From: Oscillospiraceae bacterium
GTDB taxonomy: Bacteria; Bacillota; Clostridia; Oscillospirales; Ruminococcaceae
Length of the DNA stretch: 64,000 nucleotides
Reading direction: 5' to 3'
NCBI GenBank assembly: GCA_017405465.1
Contig: JAFRAJ010000061.1
Location: 1 to 64,000 of the forward strand
Under the pieces are notes generated by a model that worked only from the letters and a program-made list of their open reading frames with translations, was not told the origin of the DNA and searched no databases. Shown here piece after piece: positions 45,744-54,219 of the stretch (its first letter is position 1; every line of letters starts with the position of its first letter). Made by a program: the position numbers and the translations under genes.

Positions 45744-46368
45744 AAAAAGACTCAGTTACATATTAACGGTGTTGGGGCTGCTGCTTATAGCAGGAGCCCT
45801 GCTTTTGTGCATGCGTAACTGGTCAGAATCAGTACAGGCAGGCAGAGAAGCAGGAACAGTGACTGAGGTACTTACCGAGATGATCTCCGTGTCAGGAAAG
45901 AATCTGTATGATGATGAAGGACAAAATTCCGAGAGAGAGAACGATAACAGTACAACAGTACTGGAGATGCAGGCAACCGAAGTAAACGGGAACAGATATA
46001 TAGGTGTACTTGAGTTTCCATCCGAAAGCGTCTGTCTTCCAGTAATGTCCGAATGGAACTACGACAACCTAAGGATCTCGCCATGCATGTATACCGGCTC
46101 TTTTTATATGGATGATGCTGTAATATGCGGACACAACTATATAACCCATTTCGGATTTCTTTTGCGGATAGGTATCGGTACCGACGTCTACTTTACCGCT
46201 ATAAATGGAGAGATATTCCATTATGTGGTTTCAAACAGGGAAACAGTAAAGGCAGGAGATATTGACTCCATGATCGACTCGTCGGCTGACTGGGATCTGA
46301 CACTATTTACATGTGATCTTGATGGACGGACAAGATGTGCTGTACGCTGTGTTAGAGTAAACAATTAA
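45736..46368 (+). CDS. Second sortase of the pilus island (class B/D-like)
   Basis: 210 residues. N-terminal membrane anchor (about 8-25); I-G-V-L-E-F-P, then His133 (C-G-H-N-Y), Cys193 (L-T-L-F-T-C-D-L-D-G-R-T-R) and Arg200. No C-terminal membrane segment, unlike the class C enzyme. Such enzymes anchor pili or other proteins to the wall. Probably handles attachment of the finished pilus to peptidoglycan; class is uncertain. A terminator follows. Confidence 0.8.
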   Translation: MNRKRLSYILTVLGLLLIAGALLLCMRNWSESVQAGREAGTVTEVLTEMISVSGKNLYDDEGQNSERENDNSTTVLEMQATEVNGNRYIGVLEFPSESVCLPVMSEWNYDNLRISPCMYTGSFYMDDAVICGHNYITHFGFLLRIGIGTDVYFTAINGEIFHYVVSNRETVKAGDIDSMIDSSADWDLTLFTCDLDGRTRCAVRCVRVNN

Positions 46369-46398
46369 AAACAGATGGAATGATTGATAAACAAAAGA

Positions 46399-46432
46399 GA
46401 AGGAGCCAACAATGGTTGCTCCTTCTTTTATA
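46399..46432. terminator. Terminator between pilus operon and opposing gene
   Basis: GAAGGAG and CTCCTTC, extended by CAAC/GTTG, form a stem of 11 base pairs with a short loop and TTTTAT on the plus strand. The minus gene ends at 46485, so it may serve both strands. Confidence 0.8.
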
Positions 46433-46484
46433 TCAGCCTGAGGTTATGATGTTATTTAATAGTCCTTATTATGTGCTTGTTTGA

Positions 46485-47702
46485 TCAAGACTGATCTAGT
46501 TTTTTCCTTGAGTTCTTATTCTTCTTCTCTGATCTTTGTTTTTCTTCCAGGAGTGCTTTTGCCTGACGCATCTCGTCTCGTGCTTTGCGATGAGCTCTGT
46601 TTTCTTCTCTGAGATTCTTCTGGGTCTCAGCGACATAGTCTCTTGCTATCTGTGAGATTACACTGAACAGGAACTGCTTAGTCTCTGCGTTCTTGATCAG
46701 ATCAAGACCAAGTGAGAGCATTGCAGATCTTCCTTTTCCTGTCAGTTCAGTAATGGTAGTAGCTCCTGTAGAATCCAGAATGTCGAAGAGGGAATCGATA
46801 AATTCACGTCTTGCCACAATGTCCATCTGATCAAGGACCTTATCGATCGAAGTATCGAATACCTTGCTGCTCTTGCTCAGTTCATTGCAGGTGACATATC
46901 CAGTTGGGCATGTCTCCCATGTTAACCCGCTGTGTCCTGCTATCGCGAAGTCTTCGCTGTTGACTATAGTCACTCCGGTATCCGGATTGTCCATAAGTGT
47001 TCCGACCAATGAGTTCTTAGGGATGAACTTGTGTATCCTGCTGCTCATGTCCTTGTACCCGGGAGTCCTGTAGAACTCGTCATGGAATCCCGGACTGTCA
47101 AAGGCATATACAGCTTCTATACGTTCTCTTACAGAGAGCTCAATTGTACAGGCGGCGTAGATCGCAAGATTTCCGCCTTTTGAATGCCCGCCCAACATTA
47201 TAGGTCCGTCAAAGAGTGTAGAGTGATAGCGAAGATAAGCCAGTGCATCTCTCTGTGCATTAACATAGTCAAGACAACTCAGGTAGAAGTTTTCCTTCCA
47301 TGCAAGAATATTGTCATCAGTTCCTCGGAACGTGATGAAATTGATCCCGTTTGGAAGAGTCACGGTAAGGGCTGAAAATTGCTCCGTACGTCTAGGGTCA
47401 ACTATATTAATATACTCCGAAAGACCGAGATCTCCGAAACGGACTGATCTTGAAGCTTCCTGCATCGCAGGCATGAGATAAGGATCTGACATCTTCACCG
47501 TGTTGGATCCGCGTTCTCCGTATCTCGTAAAGTATTTGTCAGCAGCTTCACGGAAAGAGGTAGGGTCACTGCCTCTTTCTATGATACCTGTATAATCCAG
47601 CATGCCTATCTTGCTTATGAGGTAGCAATCAGCTTCGTTCATCGGAGCAACTGAAAAAGGAATGTCTCCTCGCCACTTGAGATAGTCCAGCATCTTGTTC
47701 AT
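46485..47702 (-). CDS. Mbeg1-like (DUF2974-type) alpha/beta hydrolase
   Basis: 405 residues; cytosolic, no signal. The nucleophile elbow G-G-H-S-K-G-G-N-L-A (about 167-176) and the N-terminal Y-L-K-W-R-G-D-I-P-F-S are the DUF2974/Mbeg1 pattern; these are lipase-like proteins of uncertain substrate. The C-terminus is basic and predicted coiled coil. The SD (GAGGAGG) is 16 bases from ATG 47702, unusually far; an in-frame ATT at 47714 is better placed. It is transcribed toward the pilus operon. Confidence 0.8.
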   Translation of the reverse strand: MNKMLDYLKWRGDIPFSVAPMNEADCYLISKIGMLDYTGIIERGSDPTSFREAADKYFTRYGERGSNTVKMSDPYLMPAMQEASRSVRFGDLGLSEYINIVDPRRTEQFSALTVTLPNGINFITFRGTDDNILAWKENFYLSCLDYVNAQRDALAYLRYHSTLFDGPIMLGGHSKGGNLAIYAACTIELSVRERIEAVYAFDSPGFHDEFYRTPGYKDMSSRIHKFIPKNSLVGTLMDNPDTGVTIVNSEDFAIAGHSGLTWETCPTGYVTCNELSKSSKVFDTSIDKVLDQMDIVARREFIDSLFDILDSTGATTITELTGKGRSAMLSLGLDLIKNAETKQFLFSVISQIARDYVAETQKNLREENRAHRKARDEMRQAKALLEEKQRSEKKNKNSRKKLDQS

Positions 47703-48089
47703 CGTGCTTTTAATAGTGCCTCCTCAGGAATAATAGCTTATTTATTTCTTTGAATTGATCTCAAGAGATTGTCGTCTTTTGTTTATGATATATCGTACAT
47801 GATAAGTGTAAAGTATAAAAGAACACTATTCCATAAACATTTATACACTACTATTGTTTTTTGTTGCAAAATGATCAAAACATAGCATTATGGAATTATC
47901 GTTGTTTGAAACTGTTATGAGTAAATGAATAACAGTATATTAAATCGTGTTATTATCTTTTACTGAGAAAATGATCACAAAGAAATAGAAAGTGACAACC
48001 TGTTTATACTATTTATGTAATTACCTATGGATATTTCTAATTCATATGACGATCTTGGTCTGAAGCATAATGATGAAACGAACAAATAA
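47703..48089. other. AT-rich intergenic region
   Basis: 387 bases, very AT-rich. A likely minus-strand promoter (TTTACA 47812-47807, 16-base spacer, TATCAT 47790-47785) serves the hydrolase gene. Between about 47830 and 48040 no feature was seen beyond AT-richness. The right edge runs into the remnant gene. Confidence 0.5.
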
Positions 48090-48949
48090 TATTGCACGAA
48101 TTGTAGTATTGCTTGGGATGATCTGGGCATATGGTATATGCCACTGAAAGGTTCTGTACTGAAGGATCTCTATCCCATATACGGAATGCGGCAGATGTCA
48201 GATAACGATATCCTCATAGACTCTTTTCGTGAAGCGGAAGTCAAAAAAGTGATGGAGGATCTGGGGTTCGAGGCCGTCAGTTATGGAAAAGGCAACCATG
48301 ATGTCTACCACAAACAGCCGGTAAGTAATATCGAGATACACACCTCCTTATTTGTACCATCACACAATAAGGCAATATATGAGTATTACAGGAGCGTAGA
48401 AGAGAAGCTTATGCCGAAGGAGGGCTTTGAGAGAAAGTTCTCCGACGAAGATTTCTATATCTACATGATCGCGCATGAATACAAGCACTACACTAACAGC
48501 GGTACCGGGATTAGGTCTCTTCTAGATGTGTATGTATTTCTAAGAAAACACGAAGATGATCTGGACAAGAACTACATTGATTCAGAGCTGAAGAAACTCG
48601 GGCTGGAAATCTTTGAAAATGATAACCGTGATCTGAATTCCATCTATTTGACGGAGACCAGCTGACAGAAAAAGAGAACGAGATCCTCAGTTATATGATA
48701 ATGTCAGGAGTTTATGGAACACAGGACAATTTCGTAAAAAATCAAATAAAGAACAAAGGGCGTTTAGGCTACCTGATCTCCAGAACGTTTCTTCCATACA
48801 GTCTGATGCTGTATCAATATCCTGTCTTTGATAAAGCACACTATCTTTTCCCGGTGTTCTGGATAGTAAGGATCGTAAAAGCAGTCATCGAAAAGCCTAA
48901 GAAGGTTCTTTTTCAGATAAAAGCATCTTTTCAACCGAACAGTGAGTGA
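48090..48949 (+). pseudogene. Broken nucleotidyltransferase gene (NTP_transf_5-like), truncated and frameshifted
   Basis: Residues reading G-I-W-Y-M-P-L-K-G-S-V-L-K-D-L-Y-P ... M-S-D-N-D-I-L match the family core (P-L-K-G and D-x-D-x-L). The frame closes upstream at 48087, so about 100 N-terminal residues are missing. Near 48640 the frame ends (stop at 48665), but the -1 frame continues as F-D-G-D-Q-L-T-E-K-E-N-E-I-L-S-Y-M and then S-G-V-Y-G-T ... F-L-P-Y, the usual C-terminus, to 48949. One single-base change therefore breaks the gene. It may have been intact and surface-glycan related. Confidence 0.65.
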
Positions 48950-49182
48950 AGATGTTTCACAAAAGGAAGATAATACATTGACAAGCAGAAGAATCAATAG
49001 CAGAAATGTTACTGCTTGGAACAACGGAAAACAAACTGATTTATAAGGAGTGCAGCACATATTGTTTTTTGTGTCATCACATGTCATTTTGATGTGGATG
49101 TAGCCATACAGACGTGTTTTGGGCGACACATAAATCAGTAAATCATTTCATCTTTTTTTCGTATTTGCAAAAGGTCAAACAT

Positions 49183-50139
49183 ATGGAACTATCTCTTTCG
49201 TTTAATGTCGTATTTCCTTTATTCGTTTACATGTTCATAGGCATCATAGCAAGGAAAACTGGTCTGCTTGATCCTGATACCTGCAGCAGAATGAACGGCT
49301 TCAACTTCAAAGTTCTTTTCGGAGTTAATATGTTCAAGAACGTATTCACTGCAAAAGATGCTTTTTCTGCAGAAAGCCTCAAGTATCCGGTGATCTCTGT
49401 CGTATATGCACTTGCAGTATTCCTTATCTTATATTTTACTGTACCCTTGTTCTGGAAAGAGAAACCAAGAGCTTCCTGTATAATACAGGGCGGATACAGA
49501 GGTAACTCGATGCTGTTCGCGATACCTGTTGTGGAAGCAATATGCGGGGCAGATGATGCAGCTCTTGCTTCGATGTGCGTGTCAATAGTTGTACCGCTTT
49601 ATAATATACTGGCTGTAGTACTGTTTGAGACGATGCGTGACAGGAAAGTAGCTGTCTGGCCTCTGATCAAGAGCATATTCCGAAACCCGCTGATCATCGG
49701 AGCTGTAGCAGGAGGAGTGGCTTCTATCATAAGCGAACTTACAGGATTTGGGATCCATAAGGCAGTAATGACTCCTATATCAGTTCTATCATCAATGAAT
49801 TCACCGCTGTCTCTTATTCTTTTAGGAGCCGGACTCAGTTTCTCTTCTCTCAGAAGCAATATCAGGGATCTGGCAATAGTATGCTTCATCAAACTCGTTG
49901 CTGTTCCTGCGGGTATTGCAGCAGTCTGCATTGCTCTTGGAATAGACGGAACAGCGTTCGTGTCTCTGTTCGCCATCTTCTGTGTACCTACAGCCGTATC
50001 TTCATTCCCTATGGCAGAGCAGATGGGAGGTGACGGACCGTTTGCAGCAGAAGCAATAGCTGCAACTTCGCTTCTGTCACTGTTTACTGTTTTCTTATGG
50101 ATCGCACTGCTACAGAGCGCAGGTCTTATTATTGCTTAA
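49183..50139 (+). CDS. AEC-family (auxin efflux carrier-like) transporter
   Basis: 318 residues from ATG 49183, after AAAGGT. About ten membrane segments in two five-helix halves. Typical AEC pattern: F-P-L-F-V-Y-M-F-I-G-I-I-A-R-K-T-G-L-L, Q-G-G-Y-R-G-N-S-M-L, N-P-L-I-I-G, and L-I-L-L-G-A-G-L-S-F-S. Bacterial members carry dicarboxylates, malate or amino acids by proton exchange; the substrate is unknown. Transcribed alone. Confidence 0.85.
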   Translation: MELSLSFNVVFPLFVYMFIGIIARKTGLLDPDTCSRMNGFNFKVLFGVNMFKNVFTAKDAFSAESLKYPVISVVYALAVFLILYFTVPLFWKEKPRASCIIQGGYRGNSMLFAIPVVEAICGADDAALASMCVSIVVPLYNILAVVLFETMRDRKVAVWPLIKSIFRNPLIIGAVAGGVASIISELTGFGIHKAVMTPISVLSSMNSPLSLILLGAGLSFSSLRSNIRDLAIVCFIKLVAVPAGIAAVCIALGIDGTAFVSLFAIFCVPTAVSSFPMAEQMGGDGPFAAEAIAATSLLSLFTVFLWIALLQSAGLIIA

Positions 50140-50251
50140 ATCTGAAAGGTGGCTTTCTTCTATATTAAATAGAAAAAACAACATCATAAACTGCTTAATT
50201 TATGCTTTCTGACGATTATTGTTTCGAAAGTATTTACAGGGAACCGTTTGG

Positions 50252-50280
50252 TTGAATTGAAAATAATGAAATGCTAAAAT
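50252..50280 (+). promoter_or_regulatory. Promoter of the capsule-control cassette
   Basis: TTGAAT (50252-50257), 17-base spacer, TAAAAT (50275-50280), 60 bases before ATG 50340. No terminator seen between the transporter stop and this site. Confidence 0.6.
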
Positions 50281-50339
50281 TACGCTGTATATTCAGGTAT
50301 TTATGATATTTATCATCATTTATAGAAGGCGGTAATCAA

Positions 50340-51146
50340 ATGTCGACAAACCAGAACCAGACAGAAGAGTATCTGGAGATAGATCTTCTTCAGCTGGCGC
50401 GAGAACTGTGGAGGCATGCGCTTCTTATCATGCTGGTGACAGTGCTTTGTGCGGCAATTGCATTTGCTTTTACAAAGTACCTCGTTACGCCAACTTACAG
50501 AGCCAGCGTGCTTATCTACGTCAACAACAGATCATTTTCTTTTGGGGATGCTTCGATATCTATCGGATCCGGAGATATCAGCGCCTCCAGAAGCCTTTTG
50601 AGTACATATATCGTTATCCTGAAGGCGAGATCTACACTGGAAGAAGTTGCTGCTGAATCTGGTCTGGATTATACATATGAAGACCTTAACGGAATGGTGA
50701 CAGCAAGCTCAGAGAATAACACCGAGGTCCTTAACGTCACTGTTACATCCACTAGTCCTTCTGATGCTAAGACCATAGCGAATACGATCGCTAAAGTCCT
50801 GCCTGAAAAGATAGCCGGAATCATCGACAGCAGCTCTGCTAAGGTGGTTGATTTTGCTGTTATCCCGACCAAAAGATATAAACCGAGTTATACCAAGAAC
50901 ACAGCGATCGGCGGTCTGTTAGGAGCTGTTGTTACATGCGGAATCATCTTCCTGATCATGATGACAGATACCATCGTACATGACGAAGATACTCTGAAGA
51001 ACAGCTATCCTGATATCCCGGTGCTTGCTGCCATTCCTGATCTCAGGGAAGAGAGCAGCGGGTCCGGATATTACGGATCCAAACAGCCCAAGAAGAAGAG
51101 TGAAAAGCAGACTAAGAGCTTATTCGGAAAGGAAGAACGGAAATGA
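50340..51146 (+). CDS. Capsular polysaccharide chain-length protein (CpsC/Wzz-like)
   Basis: 268 residues. Wzz-type with two membrane segments (about 27-47, 183-205) and an extracellular helix-rich loop. L-E-I-D-L-L-Q-L-A-R-E-L-W-R-H at the start and the P-T-K-R-Y-K-P-S-Y T-K-N segment before the second helix are typical. It activates the neighbouring tyrosine kinase and sets polymer length. GAAGGCGG precedes the start. It overlaps CpsD by 4 bases. Confidence 0.88.
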   Translation: MSTNQNQTEEYLEIDLLQLARELWRHALLIMLVTVLCAAIAFAFTKYLVTPTYRASVLIYVNNRSFSFGDASISIGSGDISASRSLLSTYIVILKARSTLEEVAAESGLDYTYEDLNGMVTASSENNTEVLNVTVTSTSPSDAKTIANTIAKVLPEKIAGIIDSSSAKVVDFAVIPTKRYKPSYTKNTAIGGLLGAVVTCGIIFLIMMTDTIVHDEDTLKNSYPDIPVLAAIPDLREESSGSGYYGSKQPKKKSEKQTKSLFGKEERK

Positions 51147-52030
51147 TATTCAAGAAAGATAAGACTATCTCCGCGACCGTTTCGGACGAAAAAGATCTGC
51201 TTTGCGATAATATCAGTTTCGCAGCAAATGAAGCGTACAAGCTTCTGAGAACGAACATTGCATTTAGCCTTCCAGACGAAAAGAAATGCCGTGTAGTAGG
51301 CGTTACCAGTGCCGTAAGAAATGAGGGAAAGAGCACTACATCTATCAATCTGTCATATGCTCTTGCATGGACTGGAAAGAAAGTCCTCACGATTGAAGGG
51401 GACATGAGGCTTCCAAACCTTGGAAGAAGACTGGGCCTCAAAGATGCTCCGGGTCTTTCAAACCTTCTTGCCGGACTGTCGAGCAGCAACTCTGTCATTC
51501 AGGACTCTGGCTATTTTAATAACTGGAAAGTGATCACCTCAGGTGACGTTCCTCCGAACCCGTCAGAGCTTCTGGGAAGTTCTCCGATGATGATCACGAT
51601 AAAAAAGCTTGCGGAGAGCTTCGATTTCATCATCATAGACCTTCCTCCTGTCAATATCGTTTCCGATGCTCTTGTCGTCTCCAAGTTTACAGACGGGATC
51701 ATCATGACTGTGAGAGAGAATTATTCCGATAAAGGCGTCGTTGCTGATGCTGTTAACAGCTTCAGACTCTCTGAAGCAAAGCTTCTTGGGTTCGTTTTGA
51801 CTTGTGCTGAGAGCGGTACAAAATCCGGACGATACGGCAAGTATGGGAAATACGGAAAATACGGCAAATATGGGAAATACGGCAGCAGTTCTGCTAATGA
51901 TGAGAACGGATACGGGTACGGATATGATGTCGCCTACGGTGAGAGTTACGAAGAGTCCATGAAAAGATTCAGAGACGAAGCTGCCAGGGATAACCCTGAG
52001 AAGAGCAGCAAGGCGGACAGAAGCCAGTGA
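51143..52030 (+). CDS. Tyrosine-protein kinase CpsD/BY-kinase with repeated KYG tail
   Basis: 295 residues, cytosolic. Walker A-type motif V-R-N-E-G-K-S-T-T (58-66) and the Walker A' region (T-I-E-G-D-M-R), typical of BY-kinases that autophosphorylate and pair with CpsC. The tail holds one RYG and five KYG units, then G-Y-G-Y-G-Y; these tyrosines are the likely autophosphorylation sites. Together with CpsC and the phosphatase it cycles phosphorylation to control polysaccharide export. The stop overlaps the cpsB-like GTG start. Confidence 0.9.
   Translation: MIFKKDKTISATVSDEKDLLCDNISFAANEAYKLLRTNIAFSLPDEKKCRVVGVTSAVRNEGKSTTSINLSYALAWTGKKVLTIEGDMRLPNLGRRLGLKDAPGLSNLLAGLSSSNSVIQDSGYFNNWKVITSGDVPPNPSELLGSSPMMITIKKLAESFDFIIIDLPPVNIVSDALVVSKFTDGIIMTVRENYSDKGVVADAVNSFRLSEAKLLGFVLTCAESGTKSGRYGKYGKYGKYGKYGKYGSSSANDENGYGYGYDVAYGESYEESMKRFRDEAARDNPEKSSKADRSQ
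51830..51883 (+). repeat. Six tandem 9-base repeats in the cpsD tail
   Basis: Six successive nine-base units, CGATACGGC then AAGTATGGG, AAATACGGA and near-copies, encode RYG followed by five KYG. Unit number could change by slippage without breaking frame, altering the number of tyrosines. Confidence 0.85.
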
Positions 52031-52734
52031 TAGATATTCATTGTCATGTTCTGCCCGGAGTGGATGACGGCAGCAGATCTGTTGAGATGAGCCTGGAAAT
52101 GCTCCACGAACTCAGAAAACAAGGCGTTGATAAAGTGGTGGCTACGCCTCACTTCTACCCGACCAGCAACAGCCCCGAAAGATACTTTGCGGACAGAAAA
52201 AGAGCATATGAACGTCTCATGGAAGCTGTAGATGACGATTGTCCCCAGATAGCATTAGGCGCTGAAGTCATGTACTTCGAAGGTATCAGTCGCTATGAGG
52301 GATTGAGCGATTTCAAGACTGAGGGAACTGATCTCCTTCTTCTGGAGATGCCTTTTATACCGTGGACGTCCAGAGCTATTGATGAGGTGATAAGACTCGG
52401 TTCGTCTTACAGGACCAAACTGGTCATGGCACACATAGAGAGGTATTATCAGTACGTCGATAAAAAGGTCTGGAGATTGTTCGCCGAGAACGGCATTCTG
52501 ATGCAGTCAAATGCCGAAGCTCTTTTTGACAGGAAACTTAGAAGAAAGACGCTCCGAGCCCTCAAAGACGGAACAGTATCGTTCATAGCTACAGACAGTC
52601 ACAATATGTCAGGAAGAGCTCCTAACATGGCGGATGCTCTTAGAGAGATAAGCAGAGCTCTTGGGAGCGGTACTGTAGAAAATCTGGTCGCGCGCACACA
52701 GCATTATTACCAATTTGCAGGAGAAAATAATTGA
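52027..52734 (+). CDS. Tyrosine-protein phosphatase CpsB/YwqE-like (PHP family)
   Basis: 235 residues from GTG 52027, which overlaps the kinase stop. PHP metal sites: M-I-D-I-H-C-H, A-T-P-H-F, L-G-A-E, M-A-H-I-E-R-Y, and A-T-D-S-H-N. It removes phosphates from the BY-kinase tail. Together these form the CpsB-C-D control module. The stop overlaps the next TTG start by 4 bases. Confidence 0.9.
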   Translation: MIDIHCHVLPGVDDGSRSVEMSLEMLHELRKQGVDKVVATPHFYPTSNSPERYFADRKRAYERLMEAVDDDCPQIALGAEVMYFEGISRYEGLSDFKTEGTDLLLLEMPFIPWTSRAIDEVIRLGSSYRTKLVMAHIERYYQYVDKKVWRLFAENGILMQSNAEALFDRKLRRKTLRALKDGTVSFIATDSHNMSGRAPNMADALREISRALGSGTVENLVARTQHYYQFAGENN

Positions 52735-53531
52735 GAAAATTCTCGCGTATCCTTGGATATATATGTCTTGTATTTGCCATAGCATGTGCTATTATGTTAT
52801 GTAGACATTTATTTGGTGAAAGTGTTCCTTCTTATGATGTCGATCCGATAATCGATCCGCAGCCTGAAAATGATGGCAGGAATAATGAATCTGAGCAGCC
52901 TGCTGAACCGGGACAGAAGATAGAACCTTATGAAAGTCCTGTGGATTTCGGAACTCTTAAGAAAAGAAACCCGGATATCTATGCCTGGTTGGACATCCCC
53001 GGAAGTGAGATAAGTCTGCCGGTCCTTAGACATGAAGGCGACAGTGATTACTACATCAACAGGGACCTGGACAGAAGATACTCTGCCAGAGGCTCGCTTT
53101 ATACGCAGTCATATTGGAACGGGAACGATTTCAGTGATGAATGTACGATAATATACGGGCATGCAGCGCTGTCGGGGGCTATGTTCGGTACATTGCAGGA
53201 GTTTTACTCTGATCCTGATAATTTCAAAGATCACAATGAACTGATCATCTATATGCCTAACAAGGACATACACTATAAGGTGTTTGCAGCTGTTCCGTAT
53301 GACAACAGGCATATTTTGTCTTCATTTACATTCTCCTTCCTTGGGAATTACAGATTATTTGTTGAATCGGTCTACTCTATAAAAGCGATCGGTGCGAACG
53401 TTGATGAAAACTGTGAATTCAACTACACTGACAGGATGCTGATCCTGTCAACTTGCCTCAGAGGAAATTCAAACAAGAGATTCATTGTTTGTGCTTTGGA
53501 AGTAACGGAGCCTGATGACTCTATTACATAA
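52731..53531 (+). CDS. srtB: Class B sortase in the capsule cassette
   Basis: 266 residues from TTG 52731, overlapping the phosphatase stop. N-terminal membrane anchor (about 8-26), Pro/Glu-rich linker, then the class B catalytic domain: His144 (Y-G-H-A), Cys242 (L-S-T-C) and Arg250 (S-N-K-R-F). The region with L-P-V-L-R and N-R-D-L-D-R-R-Y is the SrtB pattern. It cross-links surface proteins to peptidoglycan. The SPQTG protein 50 bases downstream is the obvious substrate. Confidence 0.88.
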   Translation: MRKFSRILGYICLVFAIACAIMLCRHLFGESVPSYDVDPIIDPQPENDGRNNESEQPAEPGQKIEPYESPVDFGTLKKRNPDIYAWLDIPGSEISLPVLRHEGDSDYYINRDLDRRYSARGSLYTQSYWNGNDFSDECTIIYGHAALSGAMFGTLQEFYSDPDNFKDHNELIIYMPNKDIHYKVFAAVPYDNRHILSSFTFSFLGNYRLFVESVYSIKAIGANVDENCEFNYTDRMLILSTCLRGNSNKRFIVCALEVTEPDDSIT

Positions 53532-53581
53532 ATGTTTTATTAAATTAAGCGGCGTTGCCGCTGAGAAAGGAAATTAAAAGA

Positions 53582-54184
53582 ATGAAAAAGGTAGTATCTT
53601 TAGTTCTTGTCGTCTTGGTGGCAACACTGATGAGTGCTCAGGTATTCGCCAGCAGTCCTTCTTCAGGCGGATCTCCGAGTCTGGTCGATGGACCTGAGGA
53701 TCTCGTGATCACTCCTTATGCAAGCAGAAACAGTGCTCCTGCAGCTGAGATCACTGATGAACTCAATGCAGCCAAGGCTGAACTCGATGCAGCAGCTGAT
53801 CCCAAATCACTTGTAAGCACACTTACAGGCGATAAGCTCACTTATGGCGACCTCTTCGATGCTTCTCACGTTGTTGACGGCGAGATCGTGAGCCATGACG
53901 GCTGCAAATTCGTTGTGACCACAGACCTCAAGAAGGGTGCTGACGTTCAGGTCATCCACAGAGTTGATGGTGGTTGGGAAAAGGTTGAAGCTTCTGTCAA
54001 AGCAGACGGACAGCTCGAAATCGTAGCTCCCAGCTGCAGTGCTTTTGCAGTCGTTCGTACAACTTCCAGCAGTGATGACACATCTCCTCAGACCGGAAAT
54101 CAGATGCTGGTCATGTATGGTGTCGGTGCAGTCCTGTTCACAGCAGCTGCTGTTGTTCTTCTCAGAAAGAAAGAGAACGCATAA
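53582..54184 (+). CDS. Surface protein with SPQTG sortase motif
   Basis: 200 residues from ATG 53582, after AAAGGAAA. Signal peptide (cut near A-Q-V-F-A-S, 25), a charged helical stretch (E-L-N-A-A-K-A-E-L-D-A-A), a compact domain with D-G-E-I-V-S-H-D-G-C and A-P-S-C, and S-P-Q-T-G (168-172) followed by a membrane segment and R-K-K-E. The SPxTG variant differs from the LPxTG of the pilins, which fits a dedicated sortase. Function of the exposed domain is unknown. Confidence 0.8.
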   Translation: MKKVVSLVLVVLVATLMSAQVFASSPSSGGSPSLVDGPEDLVITPYASRNSAPAAEITDELNAAKAELDAAADPKSLVSTLTGDKLTYGDLFDASHVVDGEIVSHDGCKFVVTTDLKKGADVQVIHRVDGGWEKVEASVKADGQLEIVAPSCSAFAVVRTTSSSDDTSPQTGNQMLVMYGVGAVLFTAAAVVLLRKKENA

Positions 54185-54219
54185 GCAGATACTTTTGAAG
54201 ATTTGGTTTAACAGGGATA

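Noticed and set aside
51830..51883. CRISPR or mobile-element repeat
   Set aside because: The repeats are 9-base in-frame codons of the kinase tail, with no spacers or direct flanking repeats.
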